A stretch of 64,000 nt of DNA from Paenibacillus sp. Root52 (lineage in GTDB: Bacteria; Bacillota; Bacilli; Paenibacillales; Paenibacillaceae), in the NCBI RefSeq assembly GCF_001426865.1, contig NZ_LMFO01000001.1:806001-870000 (forward strand), in the 5' to 3' direction. The notes under the pieces are model-generated. The model worked only from the letters and a program-made list of their open reading frames with translations. It was not told the origin of the DNA and did no database searches. A program made the translations under genes and the position numbers. Shown piece after piece: positions 53,080-61,779 of this stretch. Every line of letters begins with the position of its first letter. The stretch's first letter is position 1.

Positions 53080-53754
53080 TTAAAGCTTGATTTCATCTTT
53101 GAGCTCCTCGATCTTTTCAAAATGAGGCTTTACTTCATTTAGAATGATGGATTTAAGCTGCTCCATACTTCTCTCATCCCCCCATTGTAATTGATGATCT
53201 ACACCTTCCTTGTATGAAGAAAGTGTCTTATCCAATGCACGCAGTTCTTTGGCGATCGATGCAAGTGCGGTTTGGGTAGCCTGAGGAATTAATTTCGGTT
53301 TATCCTTCCAATAATGATGACTGATTCCATACATTAATCCATATAGACCACTGCCGTAGGCGAGTTGATACACCTCCTCCTGTTTCGCTGACGTCATAAC
53401 AGAGTAATCGCTCATATACCGAGGTTTTGATGTAGATATGTAATCATCACTGAACTCAATAAGTGTCGTTAGATATTGAGTCGCATCCTTCGCCTGCACC
53501 TTTGCTTGTTCAAGCAGCTTCTGAACCTTTGCTGGTGCTTCCTGATTTGTCACCTGACTAAGTTCTTCCAGCGTTTGTGCCATTGGCTTGAAGGAGGGGC
53601 CTTCTTTTAGAAGTGTGATGTAACCACTATTATTTTTGGATTGGTATAGCTCCATTAGGATATCTTCGTTTGCTTTGGCTTCGTTTAATCGGTGCTCATA
53701 ATAAAAGAACACGATTACCAGTATGGCGATAAATATCAAATACCGTTTAATCAT
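53080..53754 (-). CDS. Membrane-anchored helical protein of unknown function
   Basis: Starting at ATG 53754 (MIKRYLIFIA), with AAGGATG upstream; an ATG 12 bp earlier is also possible. One membrane helix (about 4-20) is followed by a largely alpha-helical extracytoplasmic domain (EELSQVTNQEAPAKVQKLLEQ, SIAKELRALDKTLSSY) with likely coiled-coil tendency. No catalytic motif is seen and I do not recognise the family. Confidence 0.7.
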   Translation of the reverse strand: MIKRYLIFIAILVIVFFYYEHRLNEAKANEDILMELYQSKNNSGYITLLKEGPSFKPMAQTLEELSQVTNQEAPAKVQKLLEQAKVQAKDATQYLTTLIEFSDDYISTSKPRYMSDYSVMTSAKQEEVYQLAYGSGLYGLMYGISHHYWKDKPKLIPQATQTALASIAKELRALDKTLSSYKEGVDHQLQWGDERSMEQLKSIILNEVKPHFEKIEELKDEIKL

Positions 53755-53766
53755 TGCTTTATTCAT

Positions 53767-54112
53767 CCTTCATCTGCCATTTCTATTCGTATTCATATAC
53801 CTTTACCGTGGATAATAATTGGCATATCTGAGAATTGTAGCATATGACCAAAGCAGCTAATACAGGAGATTATTACCAAACAGGATCAATTAAACTCCGC
53901 TGTGTGACACTTAATATCCAACAGACTCTCATATAATAAGCCGTTGATTTTGTTCTAATCAACGGCTTAACAGAATCGTTAGATGACATAACTCTTAATA
54001 GAGACTCTTTATTTTTTTATGAACGTAGTGGCATATCATACACATAACGAAGCAATGTTATATATATCATAAACACGGCAAATTTAATTGAATCAGAGGA
54101 GTTACACAACTC
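53767..54112. other. Intergenic region holding one terminator
   Basis: It contains the promoter region of the 53080-53754 gene and the terminator listed at 53930-53968. Nothing else was seen. Confidence 0.5.
53930..53968 (-). terminator. Terminator after 138-residue membrane protein gene
   Basis: A perfect 12-bp stem (AAGCCGTTGATT and complement) and 7-nt loop, followed on the minus strand by ATTATATGAG. Confidence 0.8.
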
Positions 54113-54529
54113 TTATACTTTGACCGAAGTACATAGCATGAATATGGCGAAGAAAAACAAAAATATACAGAATATAAGGATAGGTACTGGATGCTGACTA
54201 TGCATTACAATCATAGGAGACATAAGACCAGCCATAATTCCGCCGGATACGCCGGTAACAATCGTTTGATAATCCACAAGCGCCCCAAAGATCATGCCCA
54301 CAAGCATGGCGAAGATGGTGACAATGATCGTAACCCAGGTTGCATAGTAAGGGAATTGTAATCCCCATAATCCGCCAAAAGCGATAGCACTTACCGTACT
54401 AACAGTCATAGAAATATTCATGCCCAAATGATAGCCAATCAAGTTCCTCAACTTTCTCAAATGCATATATCCTGCAAAAATACCTACACATAACATTACA
54501 TTCGTTATGATAAATAAGACGATATCCAT
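54113..54529 (-). CDS. Four-helix membrane protein of unknown function
   Basis: A 138-residue integral membrane protein with helices at about 4-22, 38-56, 61-83 and 110-133. ATG 54529 follows GGGGG; a GTG just before it is also possible. Between helices 3 and 4 is the loop ALVDYQTIVTGVSGGIMAGLMSPMI, with conserved-looking glycines and methionines. It lies divergently upstream of the first small protein of the multicopper oxidase region. A link to metal handling is possible but unsupported. Confidence 0.68.
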   Translation of the reverse strand: MDIVLFIITNVMLCVGIFAGYMHLRKLRNLIGYHLGMNISMTVSTVSAIAFGGLWGLQFPYYATWVTIIVTIFAMLVGMIFGALVDYQTIVTGVSGGIMAGLMSPMIVMHSQHPVPILIFCIFLFFFAIFMLCTSVKV

Positions 54530-54609
54530 CACTTTCCCCCTATCAACTGAATAAGGTACGAGCGCTTCTCATAAGATGGTGTATATCATACATATGGAGG
54601 TGAACACTC

Positions 54610-55251
54610 ATGCTGGATCCAGGCTCAAGCAAGTTCAGCTCACCTGCAAGTCCGCTTCCTGCTCATGAATTGAGAATACTTCAGGAATACATTCATCATC
54701 AAAATGTTCAAATCATTGGTGAAATCAATCCTCTCCGTCGTAAAGAGATTATGTTATCTAACTTTTTCAAATCTCACAAAAATCAAACTGTGAAACTTAA
54801 GGTTCATAGTCGCAATCAGTTCACTGAAATGATGGCCAAAACAGAGGCCGTAGGTCGAGATTTTGTCAACTTGACTACTCTCCTAACCAAATATTGGATC
54901 CCCTTTCGCTCAATTGTTACCGCCGAACAACCTTATGACCAAGTGAATGTTCCACACCAACAACATCAGCAGGTTGTTTATGATGAAGATCTTAAACAAA
55001 AAATACTTCTGAAATTCGGTAAAACCGTAAGCCAAAAAGATTTTCTGAAACAGCAATTTTTCGAGCAAACTTTAGCTGGTCATATCAAGTCTCTAAAGAA
55101 CGACAAATTAATCGTCGAAACAAGTACCGCTCGAATCCGAAGCAGATTGTTAGATATCAACGCTCAGGAAATCCTATTGAAAGAGAAAAACCACCAACGT
55201 TCAGTACCGTGGACTGATATTTTATGGATTGAAAAGCAACGTTTTATCTGA
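54610..55251 (+). CDS. Sm-like small protein near multicopper oxidase (1)
   Basis: A 213-residue cytoplasmic-type protein; ATG follows GGAGGTG. The middle has a helical segment and a Gln/His-rich stretch (PYDQVNVPHQQHQQVVYDED). Residues about 150-213 (LAGHIKSLKNDKLIVETS, then PWTDILWIEKQ) follow the strand pattern G..I..L..D.LIV.......DI..IE that recurs in the other small proteins here, suggesting an Sm-like barrel. There is no signal peptide. It converges on the oxidase gene. Likely a spore or oxidase-complex component; this is inference from context. Confidence 0.6.
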   Translation: MLDPGSSKFSSPASPLPAHELRILQEYIHHQNVQIIGEINPLRRKEIMLSNFFKSHKNQTVKLKVHSRNQFTEMMAKTEAVGRDFVNLTTLLTKYWIPFRSIVTAEQPYDQVNVPHQQHQQVVYDEDLKQKILLKFGKTVSQKDFLKQQFFEQTLAGHIKSLKNDKLIVETSTARIRSRLLDINAQEILLKEKNHQRSVPWTDILWIEKQRFI

Positions 55252-55283
55252 AATAGATATGATAATAAGATCATGCGAAGGGG

Positions 55284-55326
55284 AAGACACCTCATCATGT
55301 TATGAGAAGGTGTCTTTTCTATTTTT
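55284..55326 (+). terminator. Terminator after first Sm-like gene
   Basis: AAGACACC pairs with GGTGTCTT around an inner TCAT-CATGTT-ATGA hairpin, followed by TTCTATTTTTC. Confidence 0.85.
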
Positions 55327-58300
55327 CACTTCTTATTCTGTTTGGGAAGTTTAACATTCAAAGGCGCGAGCTCTGGAGTCTGTTGATCAAATACTCTTAA
55401 AATCCCCCATAAGCCGAGTTCAATGTCCCATCTTATATTTCCTGAACGATACAAGTAATCTCCAGGAATGCTAAGTGAGCCACCTGCACCATATAAGAGC
55501 AAGAAGTCGTCTGTATGTCCCACGCTTATCTGGCCTTGAAAGGATACACTCAATGAGTTCAGGTCATCATCACTTCGTAGCCACTGGTGACCGTGCAGCA
55601 CAAAGGTATGAGCTCTAGCACGATCAGAAATAAACATCATTCGGATCACAACAGGGTCGCCTGCATACGCAAGAAATACAGGTGTTGAAGGATCACCATG
55701 AACTTTAGAGCTGAAGATAAGGGAAACATCCGGATTTACCGCAAGTCTATTTTTGAAACGTTCTGCACGGTAATTGAAACCTCGCGATCCTTGATCCTCA
55801 AAATCCTCTGTCTCTTCTTCTTCTACCTCTTGATTTATCGTTATGACAGGTTCAGGGTCTATAATGAGCATACCATCCTGATTATATAATCGAACTCCGT
55901 CATGCATAATCACGCAATATTCTCTAAGACTTAAACCTCCACTGCTTATAATGACCTGACTTCCTGTGCTTGTAGGTTTTCTTGTAACAGGGTCAAGGTA
56001 GACGGAGCCTTGAGGTTCTGTGACCAAAAGTCCAAATGCTCCATGATGTCGATGGTTACGAATGTCTGCCATATCGGTAAGTCCCACGCTGCCAATCTGC
56101 TGATCAATATACCAGTGATACGTAATGTGTTCTCCAGGTGCGATGGTCTGATCCGGATTGAATCCAACCGTAGCTCCATCTGAACTTAGAACATCATATT
56201 CAAGCAGTTGTGCATGTAACGATATTCGTTTGGAGGGTCTATGTTTAAAGTTAACAGGTAATCCAGGGTAGAATTGATCATCTGGAGGAAATTTCAAATG
56301 ATGCAGCTGATTTGATAGTCGAACTTCAACGATTTCACCTACATTGCCTCTTATAATCAAGGGCTCTGGATTCATTTTTTTAGTGAGTATATCCTTAACA
56401 TTTTCTTTCAAAGCAAAAATAATGCTGTACGGATCCTGATCACCAAAGTGATTATAGATCACAGGTGTCTGTATAGCGACAATATCATAACTTCGAATAG
56501 GCGCGCCCTTAGGGCCAGGCAAATTACGCTCTATTGCTCTGGGTGGCCTTTCCCCTGAAGGAACAGGCAATGGTTCTGTTCTAGGTTTAGGTGCTTTTCG
56601 ATCAGGTAAGGGAATTAAGTGGGGTACAAGCTTCTCATAAGAACGCATAATCCCCCAATTCCCTATCCAAAGATCATCGATTGAGCCATAATGGTACAAC
56701 AGATCGAAATCTCCTGATCCTTCAACAGCAAATTCCAGTGTGAACGACTCGGATAATCCGATGTGCTGCTGATCGACCAGATCTGATTCAAGGTCTCCCC
56801 TTTCCCGCCTCCAACGCTGCCCATGCAGATTAAAGGAGTGGGATTCCTCCTGCGCACCCTGAAGAAGCCGAATTCGCACAGGGTCACCGTTGTAGGTTTG
56901 CAGTAGAGGTGTCACCGGATCTCCGTGTACCCATGAACTAAACACATAGGCTGGATCCATATGAGGTTCATTCAAGCGAAATTGTAGCGGTTCATTTCTA
57001 TAGTTAATTCCCATCCCCCCTGGATCGTCATGGGAGCTTGGAAAAGGCGGTTGGTTTAATGGATTACCATCCGAATCAAACAAGAGTGCAAAGTCGTGGA
57101 CAAGCAAAGTGAACTCTCTAAAATCAGGAATAAATGGATTCGTTATTGTCGCCTGTGTTCCCGATCTAATCTCTTCCCCAGTATGTGAAGATAAGTATTT
57201 GGAGCCTCTCGGTTGTATATTAATTCCGGCAAAAACCCCATGTTGTTGGTGTTGGTTGGCAAACAGATGATCATGAAAAAAAGTAGCTTTTAGTTCAGCA
57301 TCGGCAAACCATTGATATTCAATCGTCTGCCCAGGAAGTATACCTGAATCATAATTCCAGCCGACGTTGGCTCCATCCGATACAAGCGGATCGAATTTCA
57401 CAAAGTGAACATGAAGTCCTGCCTCATACGTACGGTTGACCAATTGAAAAGCATTGCCCCCTATAACTTCAGGGAACTTATTCGTAAATTTAAGTCTGAC
57501 ACAATCTCCGCCATTGGCTCGAATTGTTAGCGGTTCAGGTGCTTTACGTCCAGAGCACACAGCTTCTTCATCCTCAGCCAAAACAAACATTCTGCCCTGA
57601 GGATCATGCCACCCTTGATTGTTATAGACAATTGGAAGCTGTATCGCTACGATGTGAAATTCTCGGATTGGATTGATTAAAGGGTCACACGGGTTTACAA
57701 ATACCGCACCAGGAACAGCATTCGGTGCAAATTGGTTTATTTCCAGCGGAGTTGATTCACGCCCACCAATAATGCCGAGTGGTGGTCTAGGAGCTTTTTT
57801 GCCAATAATACCAGGTATAAAATTAGGGAAGCCTGGCTTTTGTTTGGTCGGCTTCGGAGGAACAGGCTGACCCGGAAGGGGAATCAGAGCATCAATTGGT
57901 TTACCGTTAGGATATTTCTGCGTTCCATCCTGCAAAGTATTAAAAATTCGCTGCATTCCCCACATGCCTTCTTCAAAGTGCGGATATAGGTGACAATGAA
58001 CAATAATATCTCCAAAAGCACCTTGCATGCTCCCTGCTCCATAGAGAGGTGAGACTGTATAGGAAGCCTGTGGAGAGATGGCTTGTGAATCCTTAATTTC
58101 GGAGTCTAGATCCGTCGTCTCAAATAGCCATTGATGCACATGATAATGAAATACATGTGTTTCCTTAACTCCGCCGTGAATAACCCTTATCTTCACAGGG
58201 TCTCCTACGTAGGCTCTTAGAATAGGCATTGCGGGATCACCAAACATCCATGAGTCATGATGTACTTCTTCACCTTCCGTTTCCGGAGATACAACGCCTT

Positions 58301-58994
58301 CTAATATGAGACGATGTCGATTCCTCATCGGTTCAGATCGGTAGTTGATGGCATGCGTTGCTTCGGGTTGAAACGTATGTGGACTAAAAGGTGTATCACC
58401 TGTCAGGTCTTTAATCTCCATTTCATCGTGAAATACCCAGGCATATTCACGAAATGAAGGCAGGAAAGGATTATGTATGTCAGCGTACACACCAGAAAGT
58501 AGTGGCTTTCCTGTCTTAGGATCAGTCCATGTGGAACCTTGGGGCTCCACAATCAGCGCTCCGAATAGCCCATGAACTTGTGTACCGAGTTCACTAGAGA
58601 GCGTGTTTCCAAAATCCGTGAAATAACAAATTCCTTCCAGGGTTGTATGCCACCTATACGTTATGCAATCCCCTGGTTGAACCGTTGTATTAGGATTAAA
58701 GCCCACTGCCGCGCCATCTGATGTAGTAACGTCATATTCAACATCCTGTATATGAATAGATGAAGGATAATGCAGTTTATTTTCAAACAAAATCTCAATA
58801 TCGTCTCCTGCATTGGCACGAATGATTAAAGGCTGTACCAGATCAACCGTAGTAAAAGGATTCTTAGCAATAAGCCTACGAACCTTATCCTCATTCTCTT
58901 TCAATACATACATTTTCCCTTCAGGGTCGTGATCTCCAAAGTCATTTACGACAATACGAACCGAAATAGCTACAACATGAAATTTTCTTTTCAC
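55326..58994 (-). CDS. mnxG: Giant multicopper oxidase, MnxG-like (putative manganese oxidase)
   Basis: A 1222-residue protein of three cupredoxin-pair units (about 1-356, 440-790 and 832-1205) joined by Pro-rich linkers, giving six domains as in ceruloplasmin. GTG 58994 follows AGAGGTG. Copper ligands are concentrated at the unit 1/unit 2 junction: HxxHxH (H280, H283, H285), HCHxxxHxxxxM (H333, C334, H335, H339, M344), HVH (H528, H530) and HDH (H574, H576). Corresponding positions in the other domains are lost. Known homologue: MnxG of marine Bacillus spores (about 1.2 thousand residues) oxidises Mn(II) to Mn oxides with MnxE and MnxF. There is no signal peptide, which fits mother-cell assembly on a spore. 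Mn activity is inferred. Confidence 0.85.
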   Translation of the reverse strand: MKRKFHVVAISVRIVVNDFGDHDPEGKMYVLKENEDKVRRLIAKNPFTTVDLVQPLIIRANAGDDIEILFENKLHYPSSIHIQDVEYDVTTSDGAAVGFNPNTTVQPGDCITYRWHTTLEGICYFTDFGNTLSSELGTQVHGLFGALIVEPQGSTWTDPKTGKPLLSGVYADIHNPFLPSFREYAWVFHDEMEIKDLTGDTPFSPHTFQPEATHAINYRSEPMRNRHRLILEGVVSPETEGEEVHHDSWMFGDPAMPILRAYVGDPVKIRVIHGGVKETHVFHYHVHQWLFETTDLDSEIKDSQAISPQASYTVSPLYGAGSMQGAFGDIIVHCHLYPHFEEGMWGMQRIFNTLQDGTQKYPNGKPIDALIPLPGQPVPPKPTKQKPGFPNFIPGIIGKKAPRPPLGIIGGRESTPLEINQFAPNAVPGAVFVNPCDPLINPIREFHIVAIQLPIVYNNQGWHDPQGRMFVLAEDEEAVCSGRKAPEPLTIRANGGDCVRLKFTNKFPEVIGGNAFQLVNRTYEAGLHVHFVKFDPLVSDGANVGWNYDSGILPGQTIEYQWFADAELKATFFHDHLFANQHQQHGVFAGINIQPRGSKYLSSHTGEEIRSGTQATITNPFIPDFREFTLLVHDFALLFDSDGNPLNQPPFPSSHDDPGGMGINYRNEPLQFRLNEPHMDPAYVFSSWVHGDPVTPLLQTYNGDPVRIRLLQGAQEESHSFNLHGQRWRRERGDLESDLVDQQHIGLSESFTLEFAVEGSGDFDLLYHYGSIDDLWIGNWGIMRSYEKLVPHLIPLPDRKAPKPRTEPLPVPSGERPPRAIERNLPGPKGAPIRSYDIVAIQTPVIYNHFGDQDPYSIIFALKENVKDILTKKMNPEPLIIRGNVGEIVEVRLSNQLHHLKFPPDDQFYPGLPVNFKHRPSKRISLHAQLLEYDVLSSDGATVGFNPDQTIAPGEHITYHWYIDQQIGSVGLTDMADIRNHRHHGAFGLLVTEPQGSVYLDPVTRKPTSTGSQVIISSGGLSLREYCVIMHDGVRLYNQDGMLIIDPEPVITINQEVEEEETEDFEDQGSRGFNYRAERFKNRLAVNPDVSLIFSSKVHGDPSTPVFLAYAGDPVVIRMMFISDRARAHTFVLHGHQWLRSDDDLNSLSVSFQGQISVGHTDDFLLLYGAGGSLSIPGDYLYRSGNIRWDIELGLWGILRVFDQQTPELAPLNVKLPKQNKK

Positions 58995-59004
58995 ATTTCA
59001 CCTC

Positions 59005-59289
59005 TTAAACTCGTATTTCGGGGATCGGGTTCTCCGGTGTCTCTACGAAATAAACCTGAATATTATCAATATGTGTACGAAGTGACGTGTTATCAAATTC
59101 GGGTACATTACAGATCTCTACCTGGATCGAAATCGTATCTGCTTCAACTTCAAGAATCCGCCCCACATAAAAGAAGGGATAGGATTCAATAATAACCAGA
59201 ATACGACTACCTATGGCTGAAGTAAGTTCCGCAATGAGCGCCTCTTGTCTGAGATCGTTGATATTACGAGCCTCTTCCCGCTGAAGCAT
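59005..59289 (-). CDS. MnxF-like small subunit
   Basis: A 94-residue protein; ATG 59289 follows AAAGGAGG. After a helical N-terminus (NINDLRQEALIAELTSAI) comes a beta-rich core: SRILVIIESYPFFYVGRILEVEADTISIQV and THIDNIQVYFVE, an Sm-like strand order. It ends 10 bp before the giant oxidase gene and follows a second small gene by 15 bp, matching the mnxE-mnxF-mnxG order of Mn-oxidising Bacillus. There the two small proteins form a ring-like heterohexamer bound to MnxG. The assignment rests on size, order and fold pattern. Confidence 0.65.
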   Translation of the reverse strand: MLQREEARNINDLRQEALIAELTSAIGSRILVIIESYPFFYVGRILEVEADTISIQVEICNVPEFDNTSLRTHIDNIQVYFVETPENPIPEIRV

Positions 59290-59304
59290 TATTCCTAACC
59301 TCCT

Positions 59305-59625
59305 TTAAGAAAGTGTTAGTCTATTATTCATTGCAAAAGGTGCAAAGATGGCAATGTTCTCAATGGGGAAACATAGCGGCGTCGGAAACTGAAAGTTGGG
59401 AGCATTGGGCATCTTGATAATCACTGGATTTAATTGAATAGATCCACCTCTAACGATTTCAAGTCTGCCTGTAAAAATCGGTCTAAATGTCTGTCCTAGT
59501 ATGTTTAGCTGCGAAGCATCAAGAATGACGATAATTTCTTGACCAAGCAATTCTTCAAAAATCGTATTGCTCTCCCTTAGCTCCGGTGAGTTATAATCTT
59601 CACCATAATTATGCAATGAACTCAA
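59305..59625 (-). CDS. MnxE-like small subunit
   Basis: A 106-residue protein; TTG 59625 follows AAGGAGGG. A helical N-terminus (SNTIFEELLG) precedes strands QEIIVILDASQLNI, FTGRLEIVRGGSIQLNPVIIKM and CFPIENIAIFAPF, the same Sm-like pattern as its neighbour. It is the first gene of the small-small-giant operon and has only 15 bp to the next gene. It is likely an oxidase complex subunit that may stabilise the enzyme or bind copper. Confidence 0.65.
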   Translation of the reverse strand: MSSLHNYGEDYNSPELRESNTIFEELLGQEIIVILDASQLNILGQTFRPIFTGRLEIVRGGSIQLNPVIIKMPNAPNFQFPTPLCFPIENIAIFAPFAMNNRLTLS

Positions 59626-59700
59626 TGTATTCCCTCCTTGAACATATTTTGTGATACAACATAACCAGTTATATATATGGTAACAAGGAGGGAGAATATG

Positions 59701-60363
59701 CTACTGCTTTGCAATCGTAATAACTTCGATGTCAGTTAGAGCAATGGTTTCAAGAAGTTGATCCTCATGCTTGCTGAGAGGTTGAATTATTATTTTGTCC
59801 TCGGTTGTATTGACTAGGCAACCCATTTTAATGCATTTTGTCTCAGTCATTTGAATGATGATCTTCTGTCCTGCATGTTGCAAGAGAGCTATGCTTAGCG
59901 GAATGCCATAGAACCGATTCAGCAACATAACACTTCCTGATACGGTTTCAGTGAACGTATACAACAGCGCACAATTGAGTTCCTCGCTGCAAAAGATCGG
60001 ATGAATTTCATGCGTCGGTGCCGCTTCATTCCCATCGGTCGATATGGAAATCAGCTGATCATATTGTATATATCGAAGTCTTGACCTACTCCAAATGGTA
60101 ATGTAATTCTTTCCTGATTGTAGGAGAAATCCATCCACCGTCTTCAACTTTCCGCGAAATGACATTTGAACCTCCACATATTGGTCTTGGAGTGAGGCTA
60201 ATTTCAGCTCCAGCTGTCTTGTATTGTTAGGTTGAGGTGGATTACCCAAGGTTCGGAGAATATGATTGGCTTCGGCTATACACGCCTTTAATTCAATAAA
60301 TTGTTTTTCAGGTAATGCTGTTGTTGGTGAACTTATTCCAATGCGCTGTTTAGCTTTAATCAC
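59701..60363 (-). CDS. Protein with two Sm-like repeats near multicopper oxidase
   Basis: A 220-residue cytoplasmic-type protein; GTG 60363 follows TGGAGG. A helical N-terminus (about 20-60) is followed by two similar beta modules: about 62-110 (YVEVQMSFRGKLKTVDGFLL, YIQYDQLISIS) and about 165-218 (KIIIQMTETKCIKMGCLV, ALTDIEVITI). It lies 75 bp upstream of the MnxE-like gene on the same strand, so it may belong to the same operon and correspond to one of the upstream mnx genes. No enzymatic motif is seen. Confidence 0.6.
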   Translation of the reverse strand: MIKAKQRIGISSPTTALPEKQFIELKACIAEANHILRTLGNPPQPNNTRQLELKLASLQDQYVEVQMSFRGKLKTVDGFLLQSGKNYITIWSRSRLRYIQYDQLISISTDGNEAAPTHEIHPIFCSEELNCALLYTFTETVSGSVMLLNRFYGIPLSIALLQHAGQKIIIQMTETKCIKMGCLVNTTEDKIIIQPLSKHEDQLLETIALTDIEVITIAKQ

Positions 60364-60539
60364 GAGACAAATACCTCCAATAAAAGAATATTTAATCTCA
60401 GTATATGGGCTACTATACCTATCGAACTGGTCAAACGCCTATCTTTGTTACATTCCTCGGAAATAGGCTAATGTCTCTGGCACACCTCGGGGTATGGGCA
60501 TATACATGATATCAAATACCGAAATAAGTGGAGGATCTC

Positions 60540-61052
60540 ATGAATCATAAGAGAGTACTACTCAAAAAGAAGGCTGTTTCCCCGACCCAATCAAGATCAA
60601 ACAGAACATCAAGAGTACTGCTAAAGAAAGATTGTGACCTCAAAATAAACTACGGAGTTTCTGACGATTGTGCCTGTCATCAGCCGATCTCACAGAATGT
60701 TGCCCATCGTGAAAAATGTTTCAAAATCATCCCTGGACAGAAGCCACTAATTAAGCTTCGATTAGCTGGAATTAATAACAACCTGAATTTTGAGTTATTT
60801 CGCCACAAAGGAAATCGTATCATCATCGAAGTTAGTTCTGGTGAGAAGACTGAAAAAATCAGAGGCGTATTATGTGATGTAGGCACAGATTACGTCGATA
60901 TCAAAAAGGCAAACGGTAGGGTTGTTACGCTTCTTCAGTCTAATATTATCAAGATTGAGTGGCTGGGACGGAGAAAAAGAGCCCCTCAGGTTGAATACGT
61001 AGAAGATGATTACGGGGATGAATACGGATATGATGAGGATTGCGAAGAATAA
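60540..61052 (+). CDS. Sm-like small protein near multicopper oxidase (2)
   Basis: A 170-residue protein from ATG 60540 (MNHKRVLLKK), behind TGGAGGA. The N-terminus has RVLLKK twice (about residues 4-9 and 25-30) in a basic Ser/Arg-rich context. A short Cys/His stretch DDCACHQ follows, then an Sm-like module (about 95-150: NRIIIEVSSGEKTEKIRGVL, DYVDIKKANG, QSNIIKIEW). The C-terminus is very acidic and Tyr-rich (EDDYGDEYGYDEDCEE), a composition common in spore coat or metal-binding tails. It is transcribed divergently from the 59701-60363 gene. Confidence 0.62.
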   Translation: MNHKRVLLKKKAVSPTQSRSNRTSRVLLKKDCDLKINYGVSDDCACHQPISQNVAHREKCFKIIPGQKPLIKLRLAGINNNLNFELFRHKGNRIIIEVSSGEKTEKIRGVLCDVGTDYVDIKKANGRVVTLLQSNIIKIEWLGRRKRAPQVEYVEDDYGDEYGYDEDCEE

Positions 61053-61144
61053 CATCCGAGGAAATTCAGCATGAAAGTTTGGGGGGAAGTTAACCCAAAT
61101 ACGATCGGTGGTTGGTCCATTTCAATAAAACTCTGGTCAAAGAT

Positions 61145-61192
61145 ATACCAAAAACGCAAGCGATTGAATATAATCGCTTGCGTTTTTGGTAT
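61145..61192. terminator. Perfect 21-bp hairpin between convergent genes
   Basis: ATACCAAAAACGCAAGCGATT and its exact complement (one arm 61145-61165, the other 61172-61192) enclose a 6-nt loop. The T and A runs in the stem suit termination in both directions. Confidence 0.88.
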
Positions 61193-61224
61193 GGTTATTC
61201 ACTCTCAAGTCTCTAATGTACTAG

Positions 61225-61767
61225 TTATTTGGCATCCTCCAGCCACTGCGCAAGTGGTGTATCATTCGTGAGCTCACCGTGTAAAATGTGGCTAAACTTG
61301 CCTTCCCGATCAATCACCATCGTTGCGGGTAAACCGGTGATACGATACATCGTGGATATTTTGCCAGTCACATCAACAATTACCGGAAAATCAAATTGCT
61401 GTTCATTCATAAATTCTTGAATCGTACCCTTGGATTCTCCAACATTAACAAACAGTGTCTCGACATCTTCTTGGTGCATCTCTGCTGTCTGATGCAGCAA
61501 AGGCATTTCTCTTACACAAGGTGTGCACCATGAAGCCCAGAAGTTAATCATAACTACCTTACCTCGATAATCGGATAGAGAAACTTGATCACCCACTGAA
61601 TTGGGAGCCATAAAGTCTGGGGCAGTGGCACCAGCCTCAATTGACCCTACTCGTTGCGTCTGGGACGGTGAGAGTCCCTGAAATACAGCCCACACACCAG
61701 CCAGCACTGCAACCGTTCCGATCAAGATGGTGATCATGCGCCTGATATGACGTTTATGTTTTCGCAA
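61225..61767 (-). CDS. Membrane-anchored thioredoxin-like protein (TlpA/ResA type)
   Basis: A 180-residue protein with an N-terminal helix (about 11-30) and an extracytoplasmic thioredoxin fold. The redox motif is FWASWCTPCVREMP (C81, C84), with the cis-Pro in ITGLPATMVID. The TTG start follows AAGGTG. TlpA, ResA and Sco-type proteins reduce apo-cuproprotein or cytochrome thiols before cofactor insertion. It is the last gene of the nos-like copper cluster, 12 bp after the ATPase gene, so it probably prepares a copper site. Confidence 0.9.
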   Translation of the reverse strand: MRKHKRHIRRMITILIGTVAVLAGVWAVFQGLSPSQTQRVGSIEAGATAPDFMAPNSVGDQVSLSDYRGKVVMINFWASWCTPCVREMPLLHQTAEMHQEDVETLFVNVGESKGTIQEFMNEQQFDFPVIVDVTGKISTMYRITGLPATMVIDREGKFSHILHGELTNDTPLAQWLEDAK

Positions 61768-61779
61768 CAGGTATCACCT

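Noticed and set aside
59684..59739. Plus-strand AAGGAGGG followed by ATG and a 13-codon frame between two minus-strand genes
   Set aside because: It runs into the 3' end of the 59701-60363 gene on the other strand; a chance ribosome-like sequence is more likely.
60481..60530. CATATAC sequences near the divergent oxidase-region genes as sporulation sigma-K -10 elements
   Set aside because: They do not fit CATA-N3-TA, spacing to a -35 element is unclear, and similar AT-rich strings are common. Sporulation control is likely but not shown by these sites.
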